In this document: one piece after another, positions 36,785-45,661 of the stretch
Layout of the letters: the number at the start of each line of letters is the position of its first letter
Numbering within the stretch: position 1 is the first letter of the stretch
DNA from: Lachnospiraceae bacterium
GTDB taxonomy: Bacteria > Bacillota > Clostridia > Lachnospirales > Lachnospiraceae
Assembly: GCA_017618075.1 (NCBI GenBank)
Contig: JAFZUY010000012.1
Span: 62,001-126,000, forward strand
Direction of reading: 5' to 3'
DNA length: 64,000 bases
Position numbers and translations under genes: made by a program
The notes under the pieces: generated by a model
The model's input: only the letters and a program-made list of their open reading frames with translations
What the model was told of the DNA's origin: nothing
The model's database searches: none

Positions 36785-36806
36785 TAAACGATTAAGCAAT
36801 CGTTTA
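36785..36806. promoter_or_regulatory. Palindromic operator for the ArsR-type repressor
   Basis: TAAACGATT and AATCGTTTA flank a 4-base centre, a perfect 9+9 inverted repeat. It lies between the predicted transcription start and the ribosome site of the HMA gene, where a bound repressor would block transcription. Binding by the neighbouring ArsR protein is inferred. Confidence 0.65.
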
Positions 36807-36820
36807 ATTGTTCTGACATC

Positions 36821-36849
36821 ATAATATAAGATTTATCCCGTGATGTCAA
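36821..36849 (-). promoter_or_regulatory. Consensus promoter of the HMA/ATPase operon
   Basis: On the minus strand, TTGACA (36849-36844), a 17-bp spacer and TATTAT (36826-36821). This is one of the best sigma-A promoters in the window. The operator begins about 15 bases downstream of the -10. Confidence 0.8.
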
Positions 36850-37067
36850 CATTATTTTTATATATTTTTTAAAAGAAAATCAGACATTCGGGATATAATC
36901 GCGGGAATGGTGTTTCATTGATTTATAGCCCGATTCGTGATAATATTTTAATAACTGCGGACATTTAAACAAAAGCATTTTTTTGCATGTCTGCAGAGAC
37001 AATAAAAGCAGTATGTAAAATGATTTTCTTTGGGGAAAATGTTTATAATTTTGAGAAGTATTATTCT

Positions 37068-37433
37068 ATGGCTGAGTTTATTTTGCCGCATGAGCACGGT
37101 GAAGAAAAGGGTATGGAAAAAATCAAAAACAATCTTTCCAACAACGAGAGTTTTATAACAGTTGCAGATCTTTTCCAGCAGCTTTCAGACCCTACCAGGA
37201 TAAGGATATTCTGGCTTCTTTGCCATTACGAAGAATGTGTAATCAACATATCCGCGATTCTTGAGATGTCTTCACCGGCCGTATCGCATCATTTAAGACC
37301 GCTTAAGAACAGCGGACTCATTGTTTCGAGAAGAGATGGCAAAGAAGTTTATTACAGAGCGGCAGACACCGAAGAGTGCAGACTCCTGCATAAGATGATT
37401 GAGGAAGTAATGGAGATCAAGTGCCCTAACTGA
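37068..37433 (+). CDS. ArsR-family metal-responsive repressor
   Basis: Winged-helix regulator of 121 residues when started at the ATG at 37068. This start is favoured by a GAGAAG upstream; a longer frame from 36987 is possible. FQQLSDPTRIRIFWLL and the recognition helix MSSPAVSHHLRPLKNSGLI followed by RRDGKEVYYR are typical. EECVINIS matches the place of the alpha-3 metal site of CadC/ArsR. His residues near the N-terminus and Cys residues at the C-terminus could be additional ligands. It is divergent from the HMA/ATPase operon and is its likely regulator. Confidence 0.87.
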   Translation: MAEFILPHEHGEEKGMEKIKNNLSNNESFITVADLFQQLSDPTRIRIFWLLCHYEECVINISAILEMSSPAVSHHLRPLKNSGLIVSRRDGKEVYYRAADTEECRLLHKMIEEVMEIKCPN

Positions 37434-37569
37434 CGTAATTTGCGGGTATTGGGAATTAAACATATATAAGTCACCATACCGTATATTTAATATATTTATA
37501 TAAATACTATTATTAAGATAAGATAGTTGTTTTGTTATTCTAATCAGGTATGTGTGAGAGGTGAATTTT

Positions 37570-39456
37570 ATGGCTGAAACTTTGAACTGCAGATGCTGTG
37601 GGGGTGTCTTGGATGTTAAGGGAAGTTTGTGCGTATGCAAGTTCTGCGGTGCGACGAACTTCATTTCTCTGGTTGCTTCAAAAAACATCAATCAGCTCAA
37701 TCGTGCAAATAAATTAAGACAGGAACGTGAATTCGACAATGCGGCCAGAATTTACGACGTCATTTTGGTCGATAATGATCCTACAGCCGACATTCTCTGG
37801 TATCGTACGCTCTGCGAATACGGTATCGAATATGTTCCCGACCCTGTATCGGATAAATATTTTCCGACACTTCACAGAATAAAAGACGAGAGCATTTTCA
37901 ACTGTAAATATTTTAATCAGGCTCTTGAATTGGCCGAAGGCACTCAAAAAGAAACACTTTTAAAAGAAGCAAAATACATAGACGAAGTTCAGAGGAAATA
38001 TCTGAATATTGCGGCAAACGAAGATCCTTATGATGTGTTTATCTGCTATAAGGAAACAGATCTTGATACAGGTGAAAAGACCGAAGACGTCGAATTGGCA
38101 GAGGAACTTTACAACGAACTGACCCTAAAAGGATATAAAGTATTTTTTGCAAGGGAAACCCTTAAAGAAAAGTTAAGCATAGATTTCGAACCCTATATAT
38201 TTGCGGCATTAAAAAGTTCCAAAGCAATGGCGGTAATCGGTACCAGGGCAGAGTATTTCACTTCGGTCTGGGTTAAAAACGAGTGGGGAAGATTCCTAAG
38301 ACTCATGGATAAGAACCCCGAAAAGCAGATTTTCTTTGCGTGTAACGATCCCGAAGAACTGCCAAGGGCTTTTGCTGCCAAACAGGCTCAGCTTTTGGGA
38401 AAACCAAATGCAATCAAGAATCTTGCGGACAATATAGACAACTTTTTAAATCGCAATAACGCTTCTGAAACAACACAACCCCCAAGAAATATATATCAGG
38501 AAGAATTTGACAAAATCATTGAGACTAAAACACGTGAGTTTGTAAAAGACTTTCGTATGTCTGATACAGGCAAGTTGAGAAAAGAGGCACTGGATGATAT
38601 CGAAAAGAATGCAGATGTGGTTGATTATTACAACAACAAAGACAGACTGACATTTGCACTGGGAATATCAATTTATCTGAGCGCATTTGTTTTTATGATT
38701 TCGCTTCTGGTTATTTTTTCGTATACATGGTTAGATTACTGGGACAGTTATGTCCTGGCGACACTTTTGAGCTTACCGCTTATAATAGCCGGGACGGCTG
38801 TATTGCTTTCATATAACTGGGTTTTGGATTTGATTACAATCTCTTTTATGATGGTTGTTTTGTTAATCTCGACATTCGGACGAAGTGAATTTACAAACTT
38901 TTTGACTTTTGTGGCCGTTTATGCTCCGATTGCGGTATATAGTATTACAAGTCAGGTTGCAGACAGTTTTAACAAGTTTAAGCATAGAAGAAGCAAGGCG
39001 AGCCTGGAAGTAAAAAAAGGACTCGAAGATATTAAAGAGATCTCAAATATGGCAAGTACTGAATTAACCGAAGCGGCTTCGAATCTGTTAAGACAGTATA
39101 AAGAGAAAAACGGTATCCTTTCCGGTATTAAAATCAAGGATGATGATTATTTCAAGGCACTGGAAAATTTTAATTACATGTATGAATCGGCTGAAAGAAA
39201 GTATAAGAAATACGTTGACGTTTCCGATTCCGAGGCCCGAAAATCTCCGGAAAAAGAAGAATCAATATTTGGTACAACCATACTGGCTTCGTTTCTGACT
39301 CCTTTTACCTTTGTATCTTATATCGGAGCAGTATTGGATATAGTACTTGACAAATACAGAGAGCGCAGACACAGATATGCAATATGGGTATTATCTTTAA
39401 ATATAATTGTGATTTTGGGCGGTATAACAATATTTATCTGCACTATGAGATGGTAA
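37570..39456 (+). CDS. Zinc-ribbon/TIR/transmembrane protein, copy 1
   Basis: This 628-residue protein begins with a zinc ribbon (Cys7/Cys10 and Cys23/Cys26), then a helical, TPR-like segment (about 30-150). A TIR domain (about 154-285) starts YDVFICYKETD and contains WVKNEW. Glu238 in that motif aligns with the catalytic glutamate of NAD-cleaving TIR domains, so NADase activity is possible. The C-terminal 270 residues hold about five or six predicted membrane helices (e.g. around 360-435 and at the end). The ATG at 37570 is chosen for GAGAGGTG just upstream. It is the first gene of a probable operon running through the acyl ligase and radical SAM genes. No sharp promoter was identified in the AT-rich 37434-37569. 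Confidence 0.82.
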   Translation: MAETLNCRCCGGVLDVKGSLCVCKFCGATNFISLVASKNINQLNRANKLRQEREFDNAARIYDVILVDNDPTADILWYRTLCEYGIEYVPDPVSDKYFPTLHRIKDESIFNCKYFNQALELAEGTQKETLLKEAKYIDEVQRKYLNIAANEDPYDVFICYKETDLDTGEKTEDVELAEELYNELTLKGYKVFFARETLKEKLSIDFEPYIFAALKSSKAMAVIGTRAEYFTSVWVKNEWGRFLRLMDKNPEKQIFFACNDPEELPRAFAAKQAQLLGKPNAIKNLADNIDNFLNRNNASETTQPPRNIYQEEFDKIIETKTREFVKDFRMSDTGKLRKEALDDIEKNADVVDYYNNKDRLTFALGISIYLSAFVFMISLLVIFSYTWLDYWDSYVLATLLSLPLIIAGTAVLLSYNWVLDLITISFMMVVLLISTFGRSEFTNFLTFVAVYAPIAVYSITSQVADSFNKFKHRRSKASLEVKKGLEDIKEISNMASTELTEAASNLLRQYKEKNGILSGIKIKDDDYFKALENFNYMYESAERKYKKYVDVSDSEARKSPEKEESIFGTTILASFLTPFTFVSYIGAVLDIVLDKYRERRHRYAIWVLSLNIIVILGGITIFICTMRW

Positions 39457-39482
39457 TAGAAGATTGCTAAAGGGGAAACCAA

Positions 39483-41666
39483 ATGGGAAATGAGTTTTTA
39501 AACTGTAGGTGCTGTGGGGGTGTACTCGATACTTTTTCAAACCTCACCGTGTGCGAACACTGTGGCGCTACCAACTTTATATCGGATGTTGCCAACAAAA
39601 AAATCTTTCAGTTAAACCGCGCCAACAAATTAAGACAGGAAAGCGAGTTTGACAATGCTGCAAGAATCTATGACAACATACTTGAAGAGTATGGCCCGAC
39701 GGCTGATATTCTCTGGTATCGTGCGCTTTGCGAGTATGGTATAGAATATGTTCCTGATCCTATATCGGATAAGTACATTCCGACGCTTCACAGAATAAAT
39801 GATGAGAGTCTTTTAGACTGCAGTTTTTTTAAACAGTCAATCGAATTATGCGAAGGCGAGCAGAAGGAAACCCTCTTAAAAGAAGCAAATTACATAGATG
39901 AAGTTCAGACCAAATATCTCAACATTGCGGCAGACGAGGCACCTTATGATGTTTTTATCTGCTATAAGGAAACCGATTTGGATACGGGAGAAGAGACCGA
40001 AGACGTTAAACTGGCCGATGAACTTTACAAAGAACTAACAAAGAGAGGATATAAAGTATTCTTTGCCAGAAAAACTCTCGAAGAAAAACTCAGCATCGAA
40101 TACGAACCCTATATATTTGCTGCGTTAAAAAGTGCCAAAGCAATGGCTGTGATTGGCACCAAAGCAGAGTATTTTTCGTCTGTTTGGGTTAAGAATGAGT
40201 GGGGAAGATTCCTTAAACTCATGGAAAAGCACCCTGAGAAGCAGATATTCTTTGCATGTGACGATCCCGAAGAACTGCCTCGTGCCTTTGCTTACAAACA
40301 GGCTCAGATTTTAGGAGAAAAGGGCGCGATTAAAAATCTCGCGAATAATATTGACAGCTTTTTAAACGGTAATAATACCGCCAAGACTCTGTCGTCTGAT
40401 TCTGAAAGGGATAAGTTGTATAACGAAATACTTTCAAAACTTGAATCCGGTGAAGAAAATGGACCAAGGTTATTAATTAACAATTTTATTTCCCGTTACC
40501 CCGGTTATGCTCAGGGATACTGGTTAAGAATGCTTTATACAAATAAAGCCAAACCTTCAAACATTAAAAAACTGCCGCGTTATCTGTATGCAGATCCCGA
40601 TTACAATAAGGCAGTCACCCTTGCAGGTGGGAATTTGAAAGAAGAGTATACACAGATTGCGGCAAGCTGTAACGGTAATCTTAAATATCAGGATGAATTC
40701 AGCAAGATCGTCAGAGAAAAAGCAATAGATTACGTAAATGGTTTTGATGAAACCAAATCGGGTCAGCAAAAAGAAAAGATTATTGAAAAGATAAGAAGAA
40801 ACGTTTCAAAGGTAGATACTTATAACAACAAGCTCAGATTTTCGTTTGCAGCCGGATACAGTATTTTCTATATAGGTGTTTTTCTTTTGTTTTTGATTTC
40901 TATGATATTTGATTTATCAAATCTTTATTACATGGAAGAAATAAAATATGCCTTAATGTTCAGAAATCTTCTTTGTGCAACCATTATTTTAGCTGGAATA
41001 GCTATAGCTCTTTCGTATAATATGGTTTTGGATGTAATTACAACCGCGACATGTGCTGTACTTTTAACTATTTCCATATTTAACCCTTATGAAGGATTTT
41101 TCTGGATTGCTTTTGCTGTTTTGGGTTCGATGGGTACTTACATTTATACCTCTCAGATATCTTCTTTAAACGAAAACAAGTGGTTTAGAGAAGATGCTAG
41201 CAGAAGAATAAAAAGTGAACTCGAAAAACTGCAAAAGGTAGTAAGCACTGATGCCAATGAGGATATGCGAGAGATTGCCTTTAAGCTTTCAAAACAGTTC
41301 ATGGAAGAAAAAAATATCGATTGTATAGTTGAAGTAAAAGAAGAAGATTATATAACCGAACTTGAAAAAATCAATAAAATTTATGAATATGCAGAAGACG
41401 AATATACGAAATACATAGAGGTTTCAATTCCTAAAAAAATAGATATGGAAAGCTATTTTACAAAAGAATCCGAATTGAAAAAAGAATCCGTACTGAGTAC
41501 GGCTGCCGGAGTATCTATGATGTTTTTGATTGGATTACCTTCTGCTTTGGGAATCATAGATTTAACCACAGATAAGTATAAGAGGTATAAACATACCGCT
41601 TCAATCGTTGCGTTGATAGGATCGATATTATTTACTATTTTCTTCTTTTGGATAGCTGAAATGTAA
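39483..41666 (+). CDS. Zinc-ribbon/TIR/transmembrane protein, copy 2
   Basis: Paralogue of the preceding gene, 727 residues. The zinc ribbon has Cys8/Cys11 and Cys24/Cys27. The TIR domain starts at about residue 155, with Glu239 in WVKNEW at the catalytic position. It is longer because of an insertion of about 100 residues after the TIR domain (about 300-400, with LLINNFISRYPGYAQGYWLRML, helical and TPR-like). The C-terminal half again has several membrane helices. The copies are closely similar through the TIR domain and diverge after it. It follows copy 1 by 26 bases and precedes the acyl ligase by 32, with no terminator between. Confidence 0.82.
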   Translation: MGNEFLNCRCCGGVLDTFSNLTVCEHCGATNFISDVANKKIFQLNRANKLRQESEFDNAARIYDNILEEYGPTADILWYRALCEYGIEYVPDPISDKYIPTLHRINDESLLDCSFFKQSIELCEGEQKETLLKEANYIDEVQTKYLNIAADEAPYDVFICYKETDLDTGEETEDVKLADELYKELTKRGYKVFFARKTLEEKLSIEYEPYIFAALKSAKAMAVIGTKAEYFSSVWVKNEWGRFLKLMEKHPEKQIFFACDDPEELPRAFAYKQAQILGEKGAIKNLANNIDSFLNGNNTAKTLSSDSERDKLYNEILSKLESGEENGPRLLINNFISRYPGYAQGYWLRMLYTNKAKPSNIKKLPRYLYADPDYNKAVTLAGGNLKEEYTQIAASCNGNLKYQDEFSKIVREKAIDYVNGFDETKSGQQKEKIIEKIRRNVSKVDTYNNKLRFSFAAGYSIFYIGVFLLFLISMIFDLSNLYYMEEIKYALMFRNLLCATIILAGIAIALSYNMVLDVITTATCAVLLTISIFNPYEGFFWIAFAVLGSMGTYIYTSQISSLNENKWFREDASRRIKSELEKLQKVVSTDANEDMREIAFKLSKQFMEEKNIDCIVEVKEEDYITELEKINKIYEYAEDEYTKYIEVSIPKKIDMESYFTKESELKKESVLSTAAGVSMMFLIGLPSALGIIDLTTDKYKRYKHTASIVALIGSILFTIFFFWIAEM

Positions 41667-41698
41667 CAGGAAATAACTTACAAAGGCAGGGCATAAAA

Positions 41699-43315
41699 AT
41701 GGATTATCCGTATCTTGATACGGTCATATACGATAACTTTTATGAGATGCTCAAAGGCAGATATGAAACAAAGGCCAAAACCACAGCCATTCGTTTCATG
41801 GATAGAGAGCAGATAACAGACATATCGTATGAAGATATGATAAAAGAAACTTCCCTTATCGGACTGTATTTAAAGACGCAGGGTATTGAGGGAAAGCATA
41901 TCGGTATTTTTTCGGAAAACCGTTACGAATATATAACCATATATATGGCAACGGTTATGAAGAATGTTATAGTACCGCTTGACAAGGAGATTACTTCAAA
42001 GAATCTTTCCGAATGTGTAAAGAATTTTGATGTTGATTATCTCTTAGTGACCGACGAGACTAAACAAAAAACAGAAAGCGCTGAATTTTCAAAGCCTGAC
42101 AATCTTAAGATTTTAAACATTGACGACGAGGATTTTAAGAAGGTATTTAAAGACAAATCGGCCGATAAAGAAAAATGCATTGAAGAATTTTTTGAATATG
42201 TAAAAGATACGGATAAAGACAGATTTGCCGTTCTTGCATCCACTTCGGGAACGGACGGGGCGATGAAGGGCGTAATGCTAAGCCAGTACAATGTCATTAC
42301 AAACATTCGCGGTACGCTTGAAAACAATGTCCTTAAAAATCCGACCTTTGCATTTCTTCCGATGAATCACACATACGGATTTAACCCCTGCATTTTGGCC
42401 ACGATTTATAACGGTACGACTCTTTGTTTAAACCTTAAAACAAAATACCTGCTTCGTGATCTAAGGACGTTTAATCCGTTCTTCTTTGGTGCGGTTCCGA
42501 TGGTAATCGAGGGAATGTATGATTCCATCATCAGAGAAGTCAAAAAGCAGAATAAAGAAAATACCTTTAACCGTGCAATTAAAATTTGCAAGTTCTTCAG
42601 AAAATTCGGTATAGATTTAAGACATATATTCTTCGGGAAACTTATCTGCAAAAACTTACGCCTCGTGGTAAACGGCGGAGCGGCGCTTAATGCAGATTAT
42701 GTGAATAAGTTTGACGAAATAGGTATTACGATTTTAAACGGATACGGCTTAACCGAGTGCTCGCCCACAATAGCGGTTTCAAGAACGGGCAACAATGTGG
42801 TCGGAAGCGCCGGAACCATTATGAAAAACATAGACGTCAAAATAGCCGAGGATGGTGAAATCCTCGTAAAAGGTCCCTGCGTAATGCTTGGATATTACAA
42901 GAACGAGGAAGCTACCAAAGCCATTATGAGGGATGGGTATCTCGCGACCGGAGATATCGGATATACGGATGGTAAGGTTATTTTTGTAACCGGCAGAAAG
43001 AAAAATCTCATCATCCTTGAAAACGGCAAAAACGTTCCGCCGGAACTTTTGGAGAGTAAGATTAATTCGATTCCCTATGTAAAGGAGAGCATAGTGGTTT
43101 CAAAGAAAGTGAACGATAGAAGCAATATCCTTTATGCGATAATAGTTCTTCATGACGAAGAAAAGCAGGAATTCCTAAAAGATGATATCGCAAACATAAA
43201 TAAAGATTTGCCTTCATACATGCAGATAACCGATTTTGAGGTAAGCAAAGACGAACTAAAGAAGAACAGTTCAAAGAAGATTATAAGAAGCGTGTATGCA
43301 AATAAAAATGAATAA
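41699..43315 (+). CDS. Acyl-AMP ligase (AMP-binding, long-chain acyl-CoA synthetase-like)
   Basis: Adenylate-forming enzyme of 538 residues that activates a carboxylic acid with ATP. The P-loop is STSGTDGAMKGVMLS. The adenylation motif is GYGLTECSPTIAVS, and ATGDIGYTDG is followed by GRKKNLIILENGKNVPP. The C-terminal Lys is probably in KKNSSKKIIRSVY. Its organisation is close to FadD-type ligases. The free acyl carrier protein encoded 14 bases downstream suggests that it loads an acyl group on that protein, not on CoA; this is inferred. Confidence 0.88.
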   Translation: MDYPYLDTVIYDNFYEMLKGRYETKAKTTAIRFMDREQITDISYEDMIKETSLIGLYLKTQGIEGKHIGIFSENRYEYITIYMATVMKNVIVPLDKEITSKNLSECVKNFDVDYLLVTDETKQKTESAEFSKPDNLKILNIDDEDFKKVFKDKSADKEKCIEEFFEYVKDTDKDRFAVLASTSGTDGAMKGVMLSQYNVITNIRGTLENNVLKNPTFAFLPMNHTYGFNPCILATIYNGTTLCLNLKTKYLLRDLRTFNPFFFGAVPMVIEGMYDSIIREVKKQNKENTFNRAIKICKFFRKFGIDLRHIFFGKLICKNLRLVVNGGAALNADYVNKFDEIGITILNGYGLTECSPTIAVSRTGNNVVGSAGTIMKNIDVKIAEDGEILVKGPCVMLGYYKNEEATKAIMRDGYLATGDIGYTDGKVIFVTGRKKNLIILENGKNVPPELLESKINSIPYVKESIVVSKKVNDRSNILYAIIVLHDEEKQEFLKDDIANINKDLPSYMQITDFEVSKDELKKNSSKKIIRSVYANKNE

Positions 43316-43329
43316 ATGGAATACTAAAG

Positions 43330-43563
43330 ATGTACGAAAAAATTGTTGAGATTCTAAAAGACAAATACGGTATCGAAAATGTTACGCCCGAATCGAATTT
43401 TAAAAAAGATCTGGGGCTTAATTCTTTTGATTTGATGGAACTTGCATTTGTGGCAGAGGAAATACTCGGTGTTGAGATGAAAGAAGACGCATACCGTAAG
43501 GCAGAAACCATAAAGGATATCTGCGATTATCTTGAAACGCTCGGAGCACGCAATGAAAACTGA
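43330..43563 (+). CDS. Acyl carrier protein
   Basis: This small acidic protein of 77 residues has the four-helix carrier fold. The phosphopantetheine site is LGLNSFDLMEL with Ser32; the usual DSL is NSF here. It differs from housekeeping fatty-acid ACP and is encoded between an acyl-AMP ligase and two transferase-like genes, so it is probably a dedicated carrier. Its 3' end overlaps the next gene by 11 bases. The PPTase encoded at 13374 could activate it. Confidence 0.9.
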   Translation: MYEKIVEILKDKYGIENVTPESNFKKDLGLNSFDLMELAFVAEEILGVEMKEDAYRKAETIKDICDYLETLGARNEN

Positions 43564-44638
43564 GATTGCCGACAGTAAAAAACTTCAGAATAAATTCCTG
43601 TCTTTTCGTAAAAAAATATACGGCGAGAAGAAGCTTTATGTCGACAACAGTTTTTTTATGCTAAAAGAGATTTTCTCCGACAAGCTTCATTTCACGAAGA
43701 GCTTGAGCATTACACCATTAATGGTTGAAGATGATGAAAACAATATCCTTTGCGAGGGAATAATTGCGGTTGCAAGAGATTTGCCTGAGTATGTGCAGCT
43801 TTGTTTTTTTGAAGCACTCGAGGGAGTAAGCGAAGCAGTAAATCTGCTTGTAGACGAGGCAGGTAAAATCGGGAAAAGCAAGGGCTGTAAAAGACTGGTA
43901 ATCGGCCTTTACGGACATGTGAATTACGGACTCGGTTTTCTTGATTCGCATTTTGATAAAGTCAATTCTTTTTCATCACCCGGAAACCCTTCTTTTTACA
44001 ACGATTATTTCCGTTCGCTTAAATGCGAAGAGGTTAAGCTTAATTCGTATTTTACGCATTCCCTGGATGGTAGACTTATGCGCTACGAAAAGATTCTTGA
44101 GAAGCTTAACCGCGAATATGAATTTAAGAAATTCGACAAAAAGCACTTCGAAGAATATTCGAAGATGTATACGGATTTAAACAATAAATGTTTTACCGAT
44201 CACAAATACTATTACGTCCGCGATTACAAAGACGATGAGGAAATGTTAAAAGAACTCTTTCTTTTCATGAAGGAAGATTCTTTGATTTTTGCGTTTAAGG
44301 ACGGGAAGCCTGCGGGCTTTATCCTCTGGTACCCTGATTTTAACGAGCTTGCAAAGCCCGGCGAAGCGTTCGGTACGAAACATTATTTTAAGAATATTTT
44401 CGGTAATAAAAAAATTAAAACCTGCAAGGTTATGGAATACGGAGTACTTGATGAATATAGGGGAGTGGGTCTTCCCTTTGCTTTGATTGCGCATGTTTAT
44501 TCGATACTTTCGAATTATGGTGTAAGTCAGGTTGAATCCTCATGGATACTCGCGGATAACGAAGACTCAAACAGCTTTTGTAAAGCTTTCTGCGATGAAC
44601 TTTACAAAGAATACGTGGTTTATGAAAAAGAAATTTGA
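43553..44638 (+). CDS. Tandem-GNAT-fold acyltransferase-like protein
   Basis: This 361-residue protein resembles the family with two GNAT-like halves. The N-terminal half contains a VNYGLGFLDSHFD segment and NPSFYNDYFRSL. The second half has LIFAFKDGKPAGFILWYPDFNE, then MEYGVLDEYRGVGLPFALIAHVY (acetyl-CoA-type loop) and ESSWILADNEDSN. It probably transfers an acyl or aminoacyl group from the carrier protein or CoA. The ATG at 43553 has CGGAG upstream and overlaps the ACP gene, which suggests tight coupling with it. The exact reaction is unknown. Confidence 0.65.
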   Translation: MKTEIADSKKLQNKFLSFRKKIYGEKKLYVDNSFFMLKEIFSDKLHFTKSLSITPLMVEDDENNILCEGIIAVARDLPEYVQLCFFEALEGVSEAVNLLVDEAGKIGKSKGCKRLVIGLYGHVNYGLGFLDSHFDKVNSFSSPGNPSFYNDYFRSLKCEEVKLNSYFTHSLDGRLMRYEKILEKLNREYEFKKFDKKHFEEYSKMYTDLNNKCFTDHKYYYVRDYKDDEEMLKELFLFMKEDSLIFAFKDGKPAGFILWYPDFNELAKPGEAFGTKHYFKNIFGNKKIKTCKVMEYGVLDEYRGVGLPFALIAHVYSILSNYGVSQVESSWILADNEDSNSFCKAFCDELYKEYVVYEKEI

Positions 44639-45659
44639 TGACTCTTTTAAAGAATATATCTGCGAGAATCCTACGGAGATTTTCGAGCATATGAAGAATG
44701 CACGTTTTGCCGGGGAATTATTTGACGAGAGCGGAGACTTGCCTTTTCCTTTTACGCTTTCAATGCTTACTCTTTTAAAAACTGCCAATCCTTTAGAGCA
44801 GAAATATTATTACATTGAAAACGATTCGAATTACGCTTTTTTTACTGTCTATGAAAACAGAATGAATCTTTTTACATACGGAAAAGCCGAATGGTTTATG
44901 AATATTCACACTATAGCTTTCCCCTGTTCGTTGAGCAATAACGGCTTTATTACGAACAATGTAAAATGGATGCTTTCCTACATTAAGACCATAAAAGGCT
45001 GCAAGCTTGTACTTAACCTCGATGAAAAAACGGATATAAAAGGCATGAGCTTTGGCGAAACGCTTCCGACCTGCGTGTTTGCAATTCCCGAAAACATAAA
45101 AGATATAAAGACCTATATGGACTCTTTAAGAAGTCCTTACAGAAGAAGAATTAATATTGCAGTTAAAAACTGCAGCGATATAGAAATAAAAAGAATTAAG
45201 GATGATTCGATTGATATTCATCCTTTGTATTTGCAGACTTACGAAAAATCCGAATATAAACTCGAATGTTTAAACAAAGAGTTTTTTGATAAAACCGATG
45301 GTGAAAAACTTGTTTTTTTACGAGATAAAAAACCGGTCGGATTTGTTCTTTTAAAAGAAACAAAAAAAGAGCTTGTCTTTATGTTATGCGGTATGGATTA
45401 TACGCCTGATAAAGACAATGCGGATTTGTATTTTTTCATGCTTTTAAAGATAGTGGAATATGCGCTTGAAAAAGGATTAAGGGTAATTGATTTCGGACAG
45501 ACCTCCGAGAAAACGAAGCTTAAATTCGGAGCAGTCCTTAACAAAAAATACTTTTATGCGCATCATTCCAATCCTTTTTTAAATATTTTTGCCATGGTCG
45601 GAAAACATATGCTTGAATACAAATATGATTTTCCCGAATTCCATGTATTTAAGGAGTAA
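44622..45659 (+). CDS. GNAT/FemAB-like acyltransferase
   Basis: This 345-residue protein has a C-terminal half like FemAB/BioF2-type GNAT transferases: SPYRRRINIAVKN, KLVFLRDKKPVGFVLL, FFMLLKIVEYALEKGLRVIDFGQTSEKTKLKFGA. The DFG(Q)TS segment is characteristic. The N-terminal half is poorly conserved and may be a degenerate GNAT domain. The start ATG at 44622 lies inside the previous gene (17-base overlap) and the ribosome site is weak, consistent with coupling. Its role is probably acyl or aminoacyl transfer in the same pathway; the substrate is unknown. Confidence 0.6.
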   Translation: MKKKFDDSFKEYICENPTEIFEHMKNARFAGELFDESGDLPFPFTLSMLTLLKTANPLEQKYYYIENDSNYAFFTVYENRMNLFTYGKAEWFMNIHTIAFPCSLSNNGFITNNVKWMLSYIKTIKGCKLVLNLDEKTDIKGMSFGETLPTCVFAIPENIKDIKTYMDSLRSPYRRRINIAVKNCSDIEIKRIKDDSIDIHPLYLQTYEKSEYKLECLNKEFFDKTDGEKLVFLRDKKPVGFVLLKETKKELVFMLCGMDYTPDKDNADLYFFMLLKIVEYALEKGLRVIDFGQTSEKTKLKFGAVLNKKYFYAHHSNPFLNIFAMVGKHMLEYKYDFPEFHVFKE

Positions 45660-45661
45660 AA

